DNA of 51,526 nt from CAYPZT01 sp964415435 (GCA_964415435.1 CAYPZT010000003.1:1-51526), one strand, 5' to 3'; positions 15,965 to 24,980 are shown, counted from the stretch's first letter. Program-made: numbers and translations. Notes: a model not told the origin generated them from the letters alone.

Positions 15965-16969
15965 TCACCACCCGTTAGGATGTGCAGTGTACCAAGTGAT
16001 AAGTGATTGTATGGTCTGTTCCATGGATCTTTTTGGCTGCCAGCCCAAAACACTGTTGGCTTTTTCTATTGATGCGATCATCTTGGCATACTCACCCTTA
16101 CGCGCCTCACCCTTACCGAACTCAAAGGACTTGCCTGTGGCCTGTTTCACTTTGTTTACTATCTCAAGAACGGAGTCGCCCTTACCTGTACCCAAATTTA
16201 TGATCTCACTTTTGCCGCCATTTATAAGATACTCTATCGCCTTCAAGTGAGCTTCATTGAGATCGACGACGTTAATATAATCACGTATGGGCGTACGGTC
16301 GGGTGTGTCCACCTCTGGGCATGTCAATTTGAAAGGCTCTACGCCAAGTGCACCGCGAACTGCGTTTTGTACCAGTAGTACCGATGGCTTTTTGGAATCT
16401 CCAATAAGTCCATCATCGGAGGCACCACACACATTGAAGTAGCGGAGTACTACGTATGAAAGCCCACTCAGCTCACTGTACCATTCCATCATTTTCTCAA
16501 CCATCCGTTTCGATTCACCATAGGGATTTTTGGGATTTATCGGATGCTTTTCATCAACGGGTACATATTGGGCCTCACCATATACAGCACATGTTGAGGA
16601 AAAAACCATTTTTTTAATGCCGTTTGCAAGAAGAGTCGCAATAAGATTCTGACTTCCTGTGACGTTATTCGTAAAATACATTTCAGGCTTTTCCATTGAC
16701 TCGTTCACTAGACACAGTGCGGCGTAATGTACGGCAACGGAAATATCTTTTTCCTTTTCAAAAACTGCTGAGAGATCTCCTGTCAGGTCGACGTTATAAT
16801 AACGAAGAGCCTCGCTGCCAAACTTGTCCTGCAGGGTCTTGAGAGGTGCTTCATAGCCCCGTGAAAAGTTATCGAGAGCTACAACCTCATACCCCTTCTG
16901 AAGAAACAGATAGGTCGCAACTGAACCTATGTAGCCGCCCGCTCCCGTCACCAGAATTTTAGATTTCAT
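15965..16969 (-). CDS. galE: UDP-glucose 4-epimerase
   Basis: A 334-residue extended SDR epimerase of normal length, interconverting UDP-Glc/UDP-Gal (or the N-acetyl forms). Visible are the NAD motif VTGAGGYIGS, VHYAALCLVNES, the catalytic SSTCAVYG and NPYGESK (Y-x-x-x-K), RYFNVCGA, and the GalE-typical PIRDYINVVDLNEAH and INLGTGKGDSVLE. The start overlaps the EamA gene by 4 bp and the nucleotidyltransferase follows 7 bp later, so the three are one transcript. Confidence 0.95.
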   Translation of the reverse strand: MKSKILVTGAGGYIGSVATYLFLQKGYEVVALDNFSRGYEAPLKTLQDKFGSEALRYYNVDLTGDLSAVFEKEKDISVAVHYAALCLVNESMEKPEMYFTNNVTGSQNLIATLLANGIKKMVFSSTCAVYGEAQYVPVDEKHPINPKNPYGESKRMVEKMMEWYSELSGLSYVVLRYFNVCGASDDGLIGDSKKPSVLLVQNAVRGALGVEPFKLTCPEVDTPDRTPIRDYINVVDLNEAHLKAIEYLINGGKSEIINLGTGKGDSVLEIVNKVKQATGKSFEFGKGEARKGEYAKMIASIEKANSVLGWQPKRSMEQTIQSLITWYTAHPNGW

Positions 16970-17889
16970 CGTTTTATTGTATCAAACTTAGCCCGTTCCA
17001 TTTTGTGAAATGGATGCCAGCTCACTCTCTTTTCCGCCAAATATATCCCGCCGAAAATCAGAACTGATCCTATTATGAAATACACATTAGGAAACTCGTT
17101 CACGAGAGGAATTGCCAAAATAACTGCCGCTATGGGATCGATATAGGTAAAGATCCCCACTTCCTGTGCATTGACCTTTGCCATGGCGTAATTGAAAAGG
17201 TAATAGGCAAGTGCAGATGAGAAGAGTACACCATATACGATACCGACCCATCCATTGAAATTAAGACTCTGGAAACTCCATTTCTGCAGTTCAACGAGCA
17301 TCAGAGGAAAAAACGTGATCGCTCCGAACAAAAACCCGAAGTACGTAAGCAGTATAGGATGTACCTGTCGCAGTACATGCTTATTAATGATAATGTGAAA
17401 AACGGATCCGAACGTCGCCAAGAGAAAAAGAAGATTGCCGATTACCTCTCCGGTTACATAACCATTCCCTTCGAGAAAGATCGGTGAAAGGATGATAACC
17501 ATCACACCCAAAAGTGCAATAAGCATGCCGCCGAACAACTGCTTGTTTGCCTTTTCTTTCAGAAACGCGACCGACATGATAAAGAGGAATACCGGTCCGG
17601 CGGACGCTATGATGGGAGCGTTTATGCTCTCTGTCCGTTTTAGTCCCAGGAAGAATGCCGAAATATTGAGGGTTATGCCGAAAAAAGAAGTCAACGACAT
17701 CTCCAATACGCTCCGCATATTTATTTGATGCCTGTACTTGAAAACGAACGGGAGAAAGAAAAAGGAAGCGAAAAAGAAACGGATGAAGGCAAGGGTAAAT
17801 GGCGGGATGTTTTCAAGAGAGAATTTGAAAATAGGCGAAGCCCCGCCCCAGATAATATTTGCGATGATAAGTGCGAGAATCGGATTCAT
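16966..17889 (-). CDS. EamA-family (DMT superfamily) transporter
   Basis: A 307-residue protein with about ten helices in two EamA repeats (start ALIIANIIWGGASPIFKF, and a second repeat from about residue 150, VIGNLLFLLATFGSVFHII). AFIRFFFASFFFLPF is the typical helix-3 signature. DMT carriers export metabolites or sugars; the substrate cannot be predicted. Because it lies between a polyprenyl-phosphate GT2 gene and galE with 4-bp overlaps on both sides, a role in surface-glycan precursor movement is possible. Confidence 0.85.
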   Translation of the reverse strand: MNPILALIIANIIWGGASPIFKFSLENIPPFTLAFIRFFFASFFFLPFVFKYRHQINMRSVLEMSLTSFFGITLNISAFFLGLKRTESINAPIIASAGPVFLFIMSVAFLKEKANKQLFGGMLIALLGVMVIILSPIFLEGNGYVTGEVIGNLLFLLATFGSVFHIIINKHVLRQVHPILLTYFGFLFGAITFFPLMLVELQKWSFQSLNFNGWVGIVYGVLFSSALAYYLFNYAMAKVNAQEVGIFTYIDPIAAVILAIPLVNEFPNVYFIIGSVLIFGGIYLAEKRVSWHPFHKMERAKFDTIKR

Positions 17890-18779
17890 TTTTTCTTCTT
17901 GTTAATATAAACGATAAGTTCACCAATAAAACCCGTCATTATGATCTGGATGCCGACTACGATAAAAAGAATGGCAAACTGCAAAGCCGGTCTGCGGTAG
18001 AGAAGTACACCATAAAAAATTCTTTCGTAGGTCATGTAGAGCGTAACAAGAGCACCAAGGCCAAAAAAAATTCCTCCTATCACACCAAAGAAATGAAGCG
18101 GGCGTTCGGCAAACTCGTACAGGAAATAGGCAGTTATGGTATCGATGAATCCTATTACAATCTTGCCCATCCCGAACTTTGATGTTCCAAACTTACGCGG
18201 TCTGTTGTTTACCGGAATCTCTGTCACCCGATACCCGCGTCTGTGTGCCGCAACAGGAAGAAATCTGAAATTGTTTGAATAGAAAGGAATTTCGCTTAGA
18301 ATATCCCGTTTCATCATCTTGAATCCGCAGTTGATGTCGGTCAACGGCGATCTCACGAAGTTCCGCAAAAAAGCGTTCCCAAGTTTTGAATAGGTGCGGA
18401 TCACGAGATTGTCTTTTCTTCTTCGTACGCCATTTATAAGATCATACCCTTCGTCAAGTTTTTTTAGGAATGCGGTAAGGTCTGCCGGATCGTCCTGCAG
18501 ATCTGCGTCCATGAAAACAATCACATCTCCTTTACTTTCATTGACGCCTTTCTGAAGTGCGTTGCCTTTGCCCAGTCTTGTGTGATAGCTCACAAGCTTA
18601 ACATGCGAGTCCTTTTTGGTGATTGATCCTATAACTTCTGCACTCTTGTCGGACGAACCGTCATTGACAAATATCACCTCATACGGATTCTTGTGCATGG
18701 CAAGCTCTCTCGTCAGCTCGTCGTACAAAATAGGCAGATTCTCTTCTTCGTTATAAAAGGGAATGATGACGCTTAACAT
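17886..18779 (-). CDS. GT2 glycosyltransferase with C-terminal membrane helices (DPM1/GtrB-like)
   Basis: A 297-residue polyprenyl-phosphate glycosyltransferase. It starts MLSVIIPFYNEEENLP, with VNDGSSD for nucleotide binding and MDADLQDDP for metal and catalysis. GFKMMKR and RRGYRVTEIPV are typical of the GtrB/DPM1 group. Two or three helices at the C-terminus (HFFGVIGGIFFGLGALVTL and ALQFAILFIVVGIQIIMTG) anchor it. It would make the polyprenyl-phosphate sugars used by the GT-C enzymes. ATG 18779 lies 4 bp after the stop of the DUF2079 gene; ATG 18791, overlapping that stop, is an alternative. It overlaps the EamA gene by 4 bp. Confidence 0.9.
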   Translation of the reverse strand: MLSVIIPFYNEEENLPILYDELTRELAMHKNPYEVIFVNDGSSDKSAEVIGSITKKDSHVKLVSYHTRLGKGNALQKGVNESKGDVIVFMDADLQDDPADLTAFLKKLDEGYDLINGVRRRKDNLVIRTYSKLGNAFLRNFVRSPLTDINCGFKMMKRDILSEIPFYSNNFRFLPVAAHRRGYRVTEIPVNNRPRKFGTSKFGMGKIVIGFIDTITAYFLYEFAERPLHFFGVIGGIFFGLGALVTLYMTYERIFYGVLLYRRPALQFAILFIVVGIQIIMTGFIGELIVYINKKKK

Positions 18780-18783
18780 AATG

Positions 18784-20283
18784 TTATTCATTGTAGGGAA
18801 CTTTTCTATAGACCTCAAGTTTATCTGCTTTAAAAATGAGTGAGTAATTTGGGTCACGGACAAGCTTCTCGTAGACTGGCGTCAGTACTTTTTTTTCAGG
18901 ATAGTTTAAGACCTCATTCGTCCGAAGGAGAATAAAGTCAGCTTTTTCATATTCGGGCCCCATCGGGTAATAATAGCGGCGCGATGTAAAAAACGGCGCG
19001 AGCTGTCCCGTTGTCATGACCTTCCAGTTTTCAGAACTCAATGTCGCGGCCCAGAGAGCAACATTCTTTGACTCAACTGAGGGGTACTTAAACGGGTGCA
19101 CCTGTTTTTCCTTTGCGTAAGGCAAGGGACCTTTGATGTATGAAAAGAAAAGGGTCGCCGTCACAACTGCGGCAGTTGTTATAAATACTGCAGTTTTTTT
19201 TGGAAGATATTTTTCAAGTAAGCGGATTACATTTGCCGTACCATACAAACCGGCGATAAAAATAAATGGCGTAATGACTGCGGTGTAGTGATAGTAGATA
19301 TTTCGCATGTTGTCACTTTTTGAAATGATATTGATCCCGAGTTCAGGAAGCGCGATGAGGATGGTGGGGGAGAGGAATGGCAAAAAAACGAGGGGGCCTC
19401 CTAAGTTCAAGAGATAAACGAATGTCTCTGTATCAAAAATGTCTTTTATAAGAGTAAGCGGTCTTGTGATAAACCCGAGCATTATTTTAATAGGCGAGTC
19501 ACCGTATTCGCTGTAGTATTTAAGTGCAAAATGTCCGCTTTTCCTGAAAAACGGTGTTATGACCGAAACCGAAAGAAGGAACCATGCAGAGCTTATTAAG
19601 AAAGCGAGTACTGCGAAGATGCGTCCTCGTTTATCTTTTGGGTCAGTTTTCAAAAACGCATAGATGCCAAAAAAAGCGGTCGTAAGACCAACCTGCTCCT
19701 TGGTAAGGATACTGAAAATTATAAGAAGCAAACTCCATCCATATTTTTTTGTGAGCCAGAAATAGAATGCGTAGAGAAGAAATGTCGTCGCAAATGTCAC
19801 CACATGAAAATCAAAAAGGTTTGCCTTTTGAAGTGCCGGATTCATAAGATAGGCAAAGGCAAATACAAGCGAAACCATCTGCTTCCACTTGTTGCTTCTG
19901 AAAACATGAAGGCCAATAAGGTAGACTGCACCGGCTCCTATAGCCAGAACAATCGTCTGAAGAAGTAGTATCGTTTCGGGACCCGAATAGATAAAGTAAA
20001 ACGGTGACAGTGCCGCCAAGAAGACGTCATTATGAATTGCCATTCGCTTGATCTGCTCTACGCCACCATGCGGATCAGTGAGCTCAAGAAAGCGGCTCAT
20101 ATCGCCTGTTGTAAGTGCACGAAAGGTATTGAATACTGTCTGATGCATGATTCCGAGATCAAAATAAGAGGCGTACAGGGTTTTATATCGGAGGATAGTA
20201 AGATACCCGAAGTAAGCGATGTACGCAGTTACTCCTAAAAAAAGAAGAAGCAGATATTTGTGCTTGTTTAGTAGTCTGAACAT
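18784..20283 (-). CDS. DUF2079 membrane protein (GT-C-like)
   Basis: A 499-residue protein with about 12 helices. The DUF2079 hallmark YASYFDLGIMHQTVFN lies just after the first helix, followed by HNDVFLAALSPFYF and the NLFDFHVVTFATTF loop. DUF2079 proteins are related to GT-C glycosyltransferases and occur in glycan loci, but activity is unproven. A soluble tail of about 110 residues follows. It starts 3 bp after the Xer gene and ends inside or just before the GT2 start, so it is a middle gene of a six-gene minus-strand operon. Confidence 0.85.
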   Translation of the reverse strand: MFRLLNKHKYLLLLFLGVTAYIAYFGYLTILRYKTLYASYFDLGIMHQTVFNTFRALTTGDMSRFLELTDPHGGVEQIKRMAIHNDVFLAALSPFYFIYSGPETILLLQTIVLAIGAGAVYLIGLHVFRSNKWKQMVSLVFAFAYLMNPALQKANLFDFHVVTFATTFLLYAFYFWLTKKYGWSLLLIIFSILTKEQVGLTTAFFGIYAFLKTDPKDKRGRIFAVLAFLISSAWFLLSVSVITPFFRKSGHFALKYYSEYGDSPIKIMLGFITRPLTLIKDIFDTETFVYLLNLGGPLVFLPFLSPTILIALPELGINIISKSDNMRNIYYHYTAVITPFIFIAGLYGTANVIRLLEKYLPKKTAVFITTAAVVTATLFFSYIKGPLPYAKEKQVHPFKYPSVESKNVALWAATLSSENWKVMTTGQLAPFFTSRRYYYPMGPEYEKADFILLRTNEVLNYPEKKVLTPVYEKLVRDPNYSLIFKADKLEVYRKVPYNE

Positions 20284-20286
20284 TGT

Positions 20287-21225
20287 TTATTTGTTTCCTG
20301 AATGGTATTTTTCGTGAATTTCCTTAAGCCTCACGTTGGTGACATGGGTATAGATTTGAGTTGTTGAAATATTTTTGTGCCCCAACATCTCCTGTACCGA
20401 CCTGAGGTCTGCACCGTGCGACAATAGATCGGTTGCATACGAATGCCGCAGTACATGGGGACCAATCCTGAAAAGGATCCCTGCCTTCAGCCGGTAATGA
20501 TCGATCATCCGCTCTATGGACCGGACCGACAGCCGCCGCTTCGCATCGGTCAGCTCCTCTTTTTCCTTCGGTCCTGAATAGCGTATAAAAAGAGGGCTGA
20601 AAGGATCTGTACGTTTTAGTAAGTATTCCTTCAATCTATCCTTTGCGTGTCGGGACAAGAACACAACACGCGCTTTGCCACCCTTTCCGATAACCCCAAA
20701 CTCACCGGCATCCATATTGACCTGCTGGCGATTCAAACCCGCAAGCTCGGATACACGAAGCCCGGTTGAAAATAAAACCTCGAGTATCGCCCTGTTGCGA
20801 AGCCCTATTATATCGGATGTATCGACGCTCGCAAAGAGCTTCTGCAAGTCTTCGGGTGAAAGAAACTTGATGGTGCGGTCCCGCTGCTTTCCAAGCTCGA
20901 TCATTTCGGGGGAGAGAACGGTAAATTTTTGTTTCACAAGGTATCGAAAAAACGAGCGGAGTGCAACGAGAAAATAGTTCTGAGTCTGCCTTTTGAGGCT
21001 GCCTTTGTGGGGATTTTGATATTGATTAGATAAATAAAGACGGAACCGGCGAATAGTATTTTCATCCAGACTCTCGACGTCGACGTCTTCTTTTCCGGCA
21101 TTTTTCAGGACCCAGTCTTGAAAGAAATGGAGATAGTACCCGTACATCCGCACGCTTTTCAGAGAAAGATTCCGGTCAAGTTCGCAGTACTCCAAAAACA
21201 TGAGAACCGCTTCTTTTATGCCCAT
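20287..21225 (-). CDS. xerD: Tyrosine recombinase, XerC/XerD-like
   Basis: A 312-residue two-domain recombinase of normal length. An N-terminal SAM-like core-binding domain (about 1-105) is followed by the catalytic domain with the full set: Arg157 (STGLRVSEL), the beta-hairpin Lys region IGKGGKARVV, His257 and Arg260 (PHVLRHSYAT), His283 (LGHKNIS) and the nucleophile Tyr292 (TTQIYTHV). It would resolve chromosome dimers at dif, alone or with a partner not seen here. It is the first gene of a run of glycan genes (3-bp gap to DUF2079), an unusual operon context. A candidate site is noted at 39383-39412. Confidence 0.92.
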   Translation of the reverse strand: MGIKEAVLMFLEYCELDRNLSLKSVRMYGYYLHFFQDWVLKNAGKEDVDVESLDENTIRRFRLYLSNQYQNPHKGSLKRQTQNYFLVALRSFFRYLVKQKFTVLSPEMIELGKQRDRTIKFLSPEDLQKLFASVDTSDIIGLRNRAILEVLFSTGLRVSELAGLNRQQVNMDAGEFGVIGKGGKARVVFLSRHAKDRLKEYLLKRTDPFSPLFIRYSGPKEKEELTDAKRRLSVRSIERMIDHYRLKAGILFRIGPHVLRHSYATDLLSHGADLRSVQEMLGHKNISTTQIYTHVTNVRLKEIHEKYHSGNK

Positions 21226-21290
21226 ACTTTATATTAAACGACATCCGGTAGCTATGCAAATATATCGTTATTTAACCTATAGTATTATGA

Positions 21291-21296
21291 TATAAT
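21291..21296 (+). promoter_or_regulatory. -10 box of the deiminase-fold gene
   Basis: TATAAT, preceded by TGA (extended -10), ends 5 nt before ATG 21302. No Shine-Dalgarno is present, so the transcript is probably leaderless. Confidence 0.55.
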
Positions 21297-21301
21297 AGCA
21301 A

Positions 21302-22183
21302 ATGGCAGAAGGACACAATAGTAAGATTATTGAGAAAATACACAACTCTCTTCATCCTACGCTATTAAATAAGGATCGATTAGGTTTTTCCGATCGCGCG
21401 ATAATATTCCTGCTGCCCTATCAAAACTCTCATTCGACTGTAGATGCCTTGGAAAGCCTTCCTTATCCTGTCATAACCGTAAATATGACCATAGATGATG
21501 GCTTTCCTGCAGATATGGGGACCATGATCGGAAATTCATTTTACATAACACGTGAGGGTAGTAGGCTGCTCAGCTATTTAATGGCATCAATAGGTGCAAA
21601 CATCGATTACACACAAGACCCTCGCGTAGTGACACCTAAAAGTCATGATATACACATGGCTGAAGGAGGAACCTTGGCTATGGACAATAGATCCAGAAGG
21701 GCAATCACTTCTTCTAATGATGCCTTCCTGAGCTTTCAGCAGGAAGGGTATAGAACGTCAACCATAGCTCCTGACACTATTATAGATATGGCAAAACAGT
21801 TCAAAAATGATTGGGTATACCAAGTCCACACAAAAGGAGGTTGGCTCAGTGGACCTTCACATGCACATATCGATCCACTGGTTACCTTATTTTCCGATCG
21901 CAACGGCTATCGAACGTTTGTTGATGAATATCTTCTGGATGAATTTGAATCGGTGATGCCGCCAAATTGGAATATCGAGCCCACCCCGCATGAGGAGGTC
22001 TTGGGAGGTGCACTCAATCTGGCATATATAGACGCTAATCTAGTACTTGCTCCACCCCGTGAAAATATGGGTGCACTTGCGCAAACTCTGGAAAGAAGCG
22101 GCTATGATCTCATTCACTTACCTCAAGACACAGTCGCGAATAAAGCAGGTCCGAAATGTCGTACCCTAGTTGTACCCCTTTGA
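21302..22183 (+). CDS. Guanidino-modifying-enzyme fold protein (arginine deiminase/amidinotransferase-like)
   Basis: A 293-residue protein whose motif order fits the pentein superfamily: DDGFPADMGTMIGNSF (substrate and fold motif near residues 66-81), MAEGGT (Glu121-Gly-Gly), AHIDPLVTLF (His189 and Asp191 of H-x-D) and a C-terminal Cys in AGPKCRTLVVPL (Cys286, expected nucleophile). Members hydrolyse or transfer guanidino groups of arginine derivatives through a Cys-thiouronium intermediate. The usual FxRD is replaced by FPAD, so the substrate differs or is unclear. It has no signal peptide. It stands alone between xerD and tRNA-Leu. The family call is by motif reading only. Confidence 0.65.
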   Translation: MAEGHNSKIIEKIHNSLHPTLLNKDRLGFSDRAIIFLLPYQNSHSTVDALESLPYPVITVNMTIDDGFPADMGTMIGNSFYITREGSRLLSYLMASIGANIDYTQDPRVVTPKSHDIHMAEGGTLAMDNRSRRAITSSNDAFLSFQQEGYRTSTIAPDTIIDMAKQFKNDWVYQVHTKGGWLSGPSHAHIDPLVTLFSDRNGYRTFVDEYLLDEFESVMPPNWNIEPTPHEEVLGGALNLAYIDANLVLAPPRENMGALAQTLERSGYDLIHLPQDTVANKAGPKCRTLVVPL

Positions 22184-22185
22184 TG

Positions 22186-22269
22186 TGCCGCTGGAGGGAC
22201 TTGAACCCCCACGCTTTTAAGGGCACAGGTTCCTAAAACCTGCGTGTCTGCCAATTTCACCACAGCGGC
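22186..22269 (-). tRNA. tRNA-Leu (anticodon UAG)
   Basis: A class II tRNA of 84 nt on the minus strand: acceptor GCCGCTG/CAGCGGC with discriminator A, D arm starting TGGTGAAATTGGCAGA, anticodon stem CAGGT/ACCTG with loop TTTAGGA (anticodon TAG), a long variable arm, and T loop TTCAAGT. CCA is not encoded. A minus-strand TATAAT (22283-22288) lies 13 nt upstream of its 5' end. Confidence 0.95.
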
Positions 22270-22275
22270 TCAGTA

Positions 22276-22299
22276 CCCACTAATTATATCATTAGTGGG
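22276..22299. repeat. Perfect 9-bp inverted repeat over the tRNA-Leu promoter
   Basis: CCCACTAAT (22276-22284), 6-nt loop, ATTAGTGGG (22291-22299). The minus-strand -10 box of tRNA-Leu lies inside it and the ABC gene promoter lies 26 bp further on. It could be an operator or a plus-strand read-through hairpin. Confidence 0.5.
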
Positions 22300-22324
22300 A
22301 TCCTTTCCCTGATGCATTTTGTGT

Positions 22325-22330
22325 TAGAAT
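22325..22330 (+). promoter_or_regulatory. Extended -10 box of the ABC operon
   Basis: TGT-TAGAAT ends 5 nt before ATG 22336, so the ABC transporter message is probably leaderless. Confidence 0.5.
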
Positions 22331-22335
22331 GCACT

Positions 22336-23316
22336 ATGGATATCATCACAATAAAGGATCTCAATAAAACATATTCTATTTACAAGAAAGAGGCTGGTCT
22401 AGGAGGCGCTTTTAAATCTCTTTTCTCACGCAAGTATGAAAAAAAGCAAGCGGTAAAAAATATTTCGTTTACTATAAAAAAAGGTGAGCTGGTTGGATTC
22501 ATAGGACCAAACGGTGCCGGTAAAACTACCACCCTTAAATGTCTTTCGGGACTACTGTATCCAACTTCAGGAAAAGTTGAAGTACTAGGATTCACCCCCT
22601 ACGAAAGACAAAATGAGTACCTCAAGCGCATGACAATAGTTATGGGCCAAAAGAGCCAGTTATGGTGGGATCTGCCTGCTACAGAATCCTTTCTTCTTAA
22701 TAAAGAGATCTATGAAATTCCGGATAAACTTTATAAAGAACGGACTGATGAATTAATAAATCTTCTCGAAGCAAAAGATATCGTACATGTACAGGTACGC
22801 AAACTTTCACTTGGTCAGAGGATGAAATGCGAACTTATTAATGCATTGGTGCACGGACCTGAAGTGCTTTTTCTAGATGAACCAACGATCGGACTAGACG
22901 TAGTAATGCAAAAAAAACTACGCGACTTTATTAAAGAATATAACCGCCGCACCCAGGCGACTATCCTTCTCACGAGCCACTATATGGTTGATGTGAAAGA
23001 ATTGTGTGAACGCGTAATTGTCATTAATAAAGGTCAGGTTCTCTATGATGGCAAATTGGACGAACTCAGTAGAAAACATGCAGGCATTAAGCTTATTACG
23101 GTTATTCTTGAGAATGAAAAAAATTTTGATGCAGTCGCCAAACTAGGCAAGGTCATAGAGAAAGATCTTCCTAAGGTTGTTCTCGAAATACCTGTTGAAA
23201 AATATCAGCAGGCCGCATCAGAAATCATGAAAAAATACGCTGTTGAAGATATTAATATAGAGGAACCGCCTATAGAGGAAATCATCCGTGATTTTTTTAC
23301 TGGTAAAAGAGTATGA
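22336..23316 (+). CDS. ABC transporter ATP-binding protein (ABC-2 exporter)
   Basis: A 326-residue ATPase. Walker A is GPNGAGKTT, the Q-loop region is IVMGQKSQLWWDLP, the signature is KLSLGQRMKCEL (LSxGQ), Walker B is VLFLDEPTIGLD and the H-loop is LLTSHYM. A C-terminal extension of about 80 residues follows, as in daunorubicin-type and DUF990-linked ATPases. It energises the two membrane proteins encoded next, probably for export of a lipid, glycan or drug-like compound. The GTG-like upstream frame was not used; ATG 22336 begins the conserved MDIITIKDLNKTY. It overlaps the first permease gene by 4 bp. Confidence 0.92.
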   Translation: MDIITIKDLNKTYSIYKKEAGLGGAFKSLFSRKYEKKQAVKNISFTIKKGELVGFIGPNGAGKTTTLKCLSGLLYPTSGKVEVLGFTPYERQNEYLKRMTIVMGQKSQLWWDLPATESFLLNKEIYEIPDKLYKERTDELINLLEAKDIVHVQVRKLSLGQRMKCELINALVHGPEVLFLDEPTIGLDVVMQKKLRDFIKEYNRRTQATILLTSHYMVDVKELCERVIVINKGQVLYDGKLDELSRKHAGIKLITVILENEKNFDAVAKLGKVIEKDLPKVVLEIPVEKYQQAASEIMKKYAVEDINIEEPPIEEIIRDFFTGKRV

Positions 23317-24107
23317 AAGTAGTCCGCATTTTTTTTCTTCATATGCAGTCAGTCTTTGAACAGCGCCTTCGATCATTCGTATGGTTTCTTGTGGTGTTTG
23401 TCAATCCCATGCTCCTTATACTTTTTTGGAGTGGAGCGCCTCAGAATGTGGATATCGTACCTGGTTGGAATGTCGCCGCAATAAACGGCTATTACTTGCT
23501 TCTTATCGTTGCTCAGGCCACGCTTGTCTCACATGTTGAAGAAGACATCGCTTACTTTGACATACAGCAGGGAGAACTAGACCGATACCTTGTAAAACCT
23601 TTTTCTTATTTCAAAATAAAACTTATCGAAGGGCTTCCGTATCGCGTAGTGCAGGGGGCATTTGCTGTTATAACTACTGTCTTTTTATATATGTTGTTGA
23701 AAGATCATGTTATTATTCATTTTTCTCTGCAATCCATTTTTCTCGGCATACTTACTGCGGTATTCGCATACCTTATGTGGCATACCTATAAAATGTGTCT
23801 CGGCCTGCTCGCCTTCTGGTTTACCGATATGAAGGGTATCTTCGATCTTTTGGATGCGGTACGCATCGTACTTTCGGGAATATTCATGCCGCTGGTTCTT
23901 TATCCCCAGCTATTAAAGCAGGTAGCTGAGATCTTGCCATTTGCTTATGGATTATATTATCCGATCGCAGTTTTTCAGGGGCAAACTACCCTTATTGAAA
24001 CAGTGAAAATAATAGTCATTCAGCTTGCCTGGCTTTTTGCTCTATATACACTCTACCGATACATCTGGAAAAAGGGGATTGCTACATTTACCGGTGTAGG
24101 GAAATAG
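23313..24107 (+). CDS. ABC-2 type permease (DUF990-like), first subunit
   Basis: A 264-residue membrane protein with about six helices. FDIQQGELDRYLVKPFSYFKIKL matches the conserved cytosolic segment of the ABC2_membrane_6 (DUF990) family in its core GELDRYLVKP, followed by the helix-rich region. It overlaps the ATPase gene by 4 bp and is 1 bp from the second permease gene, so the three form one transporter. The substrate is unknown. Confidence 0.85.
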   Translation: MKVVRIFFLHMQSVFEQRLRSFVWFLVVFVNPMLLILFWSGAPQNVDIVPGWNVAAINGYYLLLIVAQATLVSHVEEDIAYFDIQQGELDRYLVKPFSYFKIKLIEGLPYRVVQGAFAVITTVFLYMLLKDHVIIHFSLQSIFLGILTAVFAYLMWHTYKMCLGLLAFWFTDMKGIFDLLDAVRIVLSGIFMPLVLYPQLLKQVAEILPFAYGLYYPIAVFQGQTTLIETVKIIVIQLAWLFALYTLYRYIWKKGIATFTGVGK

Positions 24108-24108
24108 T

Positions 24109-24897
24109 ATGAAAAAATATTTACGTCTTTATTTTCATCTGGTGCGAATGAATCTTACGGTGCTACTTGAGTATCGCGGTGCACTTTTTACTACTTTTTT
24201 TGCGGTCTTGTTGTGGTCCTTTTTTCATATCATTATGATTATACTTTTGACGTATCGACGTAATAATTTTTTTGGTTGGAATCGTGACGAGATGCTTCTT
24301 TTAACCGGATCATTTAGTGTATTTTGGGGAATATTTCATGTGCTCTTTGCCCTCAACTTCAGAAGACTAGCGGAGCTTATAGATAGGGGTAATCTCGACT
24401 ACGTTCTGGTAAAACCCATTGATTCACAGTTTCAAATAAGCTTTTGGGTGACAAACTTTATGACAGGATTCCGTATTTTCTTGGGTATCGGCGTAATTGC
24501 ATATGTCCTCATCACCAACCATATAACGCCCACTCCTATGGATTACCTGACATATATTCTTCTGGGTTTATGGGGAACTATTCTTATCTACTGTATATGG
24601 CTTGCGGTGAGCACCATTTTAATATGGCAGCCACGACTCACAAATATCATTGATCTCTTATATTTTATATCTGGCATGACGCGCTACCCATCAGAAATGG
24701 CGGGGGCAATAGGGAATGCGGCAGGTCTATTTTTACTGCCGATATTTTTAGCTCTTTCCACACCAACAGAATTTCTTCTTGGCAGGCCTTCTATTATTCA
24801 TGTAATAACACTCATATCTTCTACTATATTTCTCATTTTCTTGTCACGCTTTATCTGGCGAAATGCGCTCCGGTTTTATACAAGTTCTGGAAGTTAG
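24109..24897 (+). CDS. ABC-2 type permease (DUF990-like), second subunit
   Basis: A 262-residue protein with about six helices, the partner of the preceding permease. It carries the same type of segment in RGNLDYVLVKPIDSQF after the second helix, and AMERRLAEL-like polar residues (NFRRLAELIDRG) before it. The ends are short and basic inside. It closes the ABC operon; tRNA-Ser follows after 83 bp, in which only the tRNA promoter is seen. Confidence 0.85.
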   Translation: MKKYLRLYFHLVRMNLTVLLEYRGALFTTFFAVLLWSFFHIIMIILLTYRRNNFFGWNRDEMLLLTGSFSVFWGIFHVLFALNFRRLAELIDRGNLDYVLVKPIDSQFQISFWVTNFMTGFRIFLGIGVIAYVLITNHITPTPMDYLTYILLGLWGTILIYCIWLAVSTILIWQPRLTNIIDLLYFISGMTRYPSEMAGAIGNAAGLFLLPIFLALSTPTEFLLGRPSIIHVITLISSTIFLIFLSRFIWRNALRFYTSSGS

Positions 24898-24958
24898 AGG
24901 TGTACGCGGCCAACAAACAGGACACACTCTTATTATATCGAAGCAGCGCTCCTTCTGA

Positions 24959-24964
24959 TATACT
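24959..24964 (+). promoter_or_regulatory. -10 box of tRNA-Ser
   Basis: TATACT preceded by TGA lies 16 nt upstream of the tRNA-Ser 5' end. No clear -35 box is seen. Confidence 0.4.
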
Positions 24965-24980
24965 TATGAAGCTAATTTTT

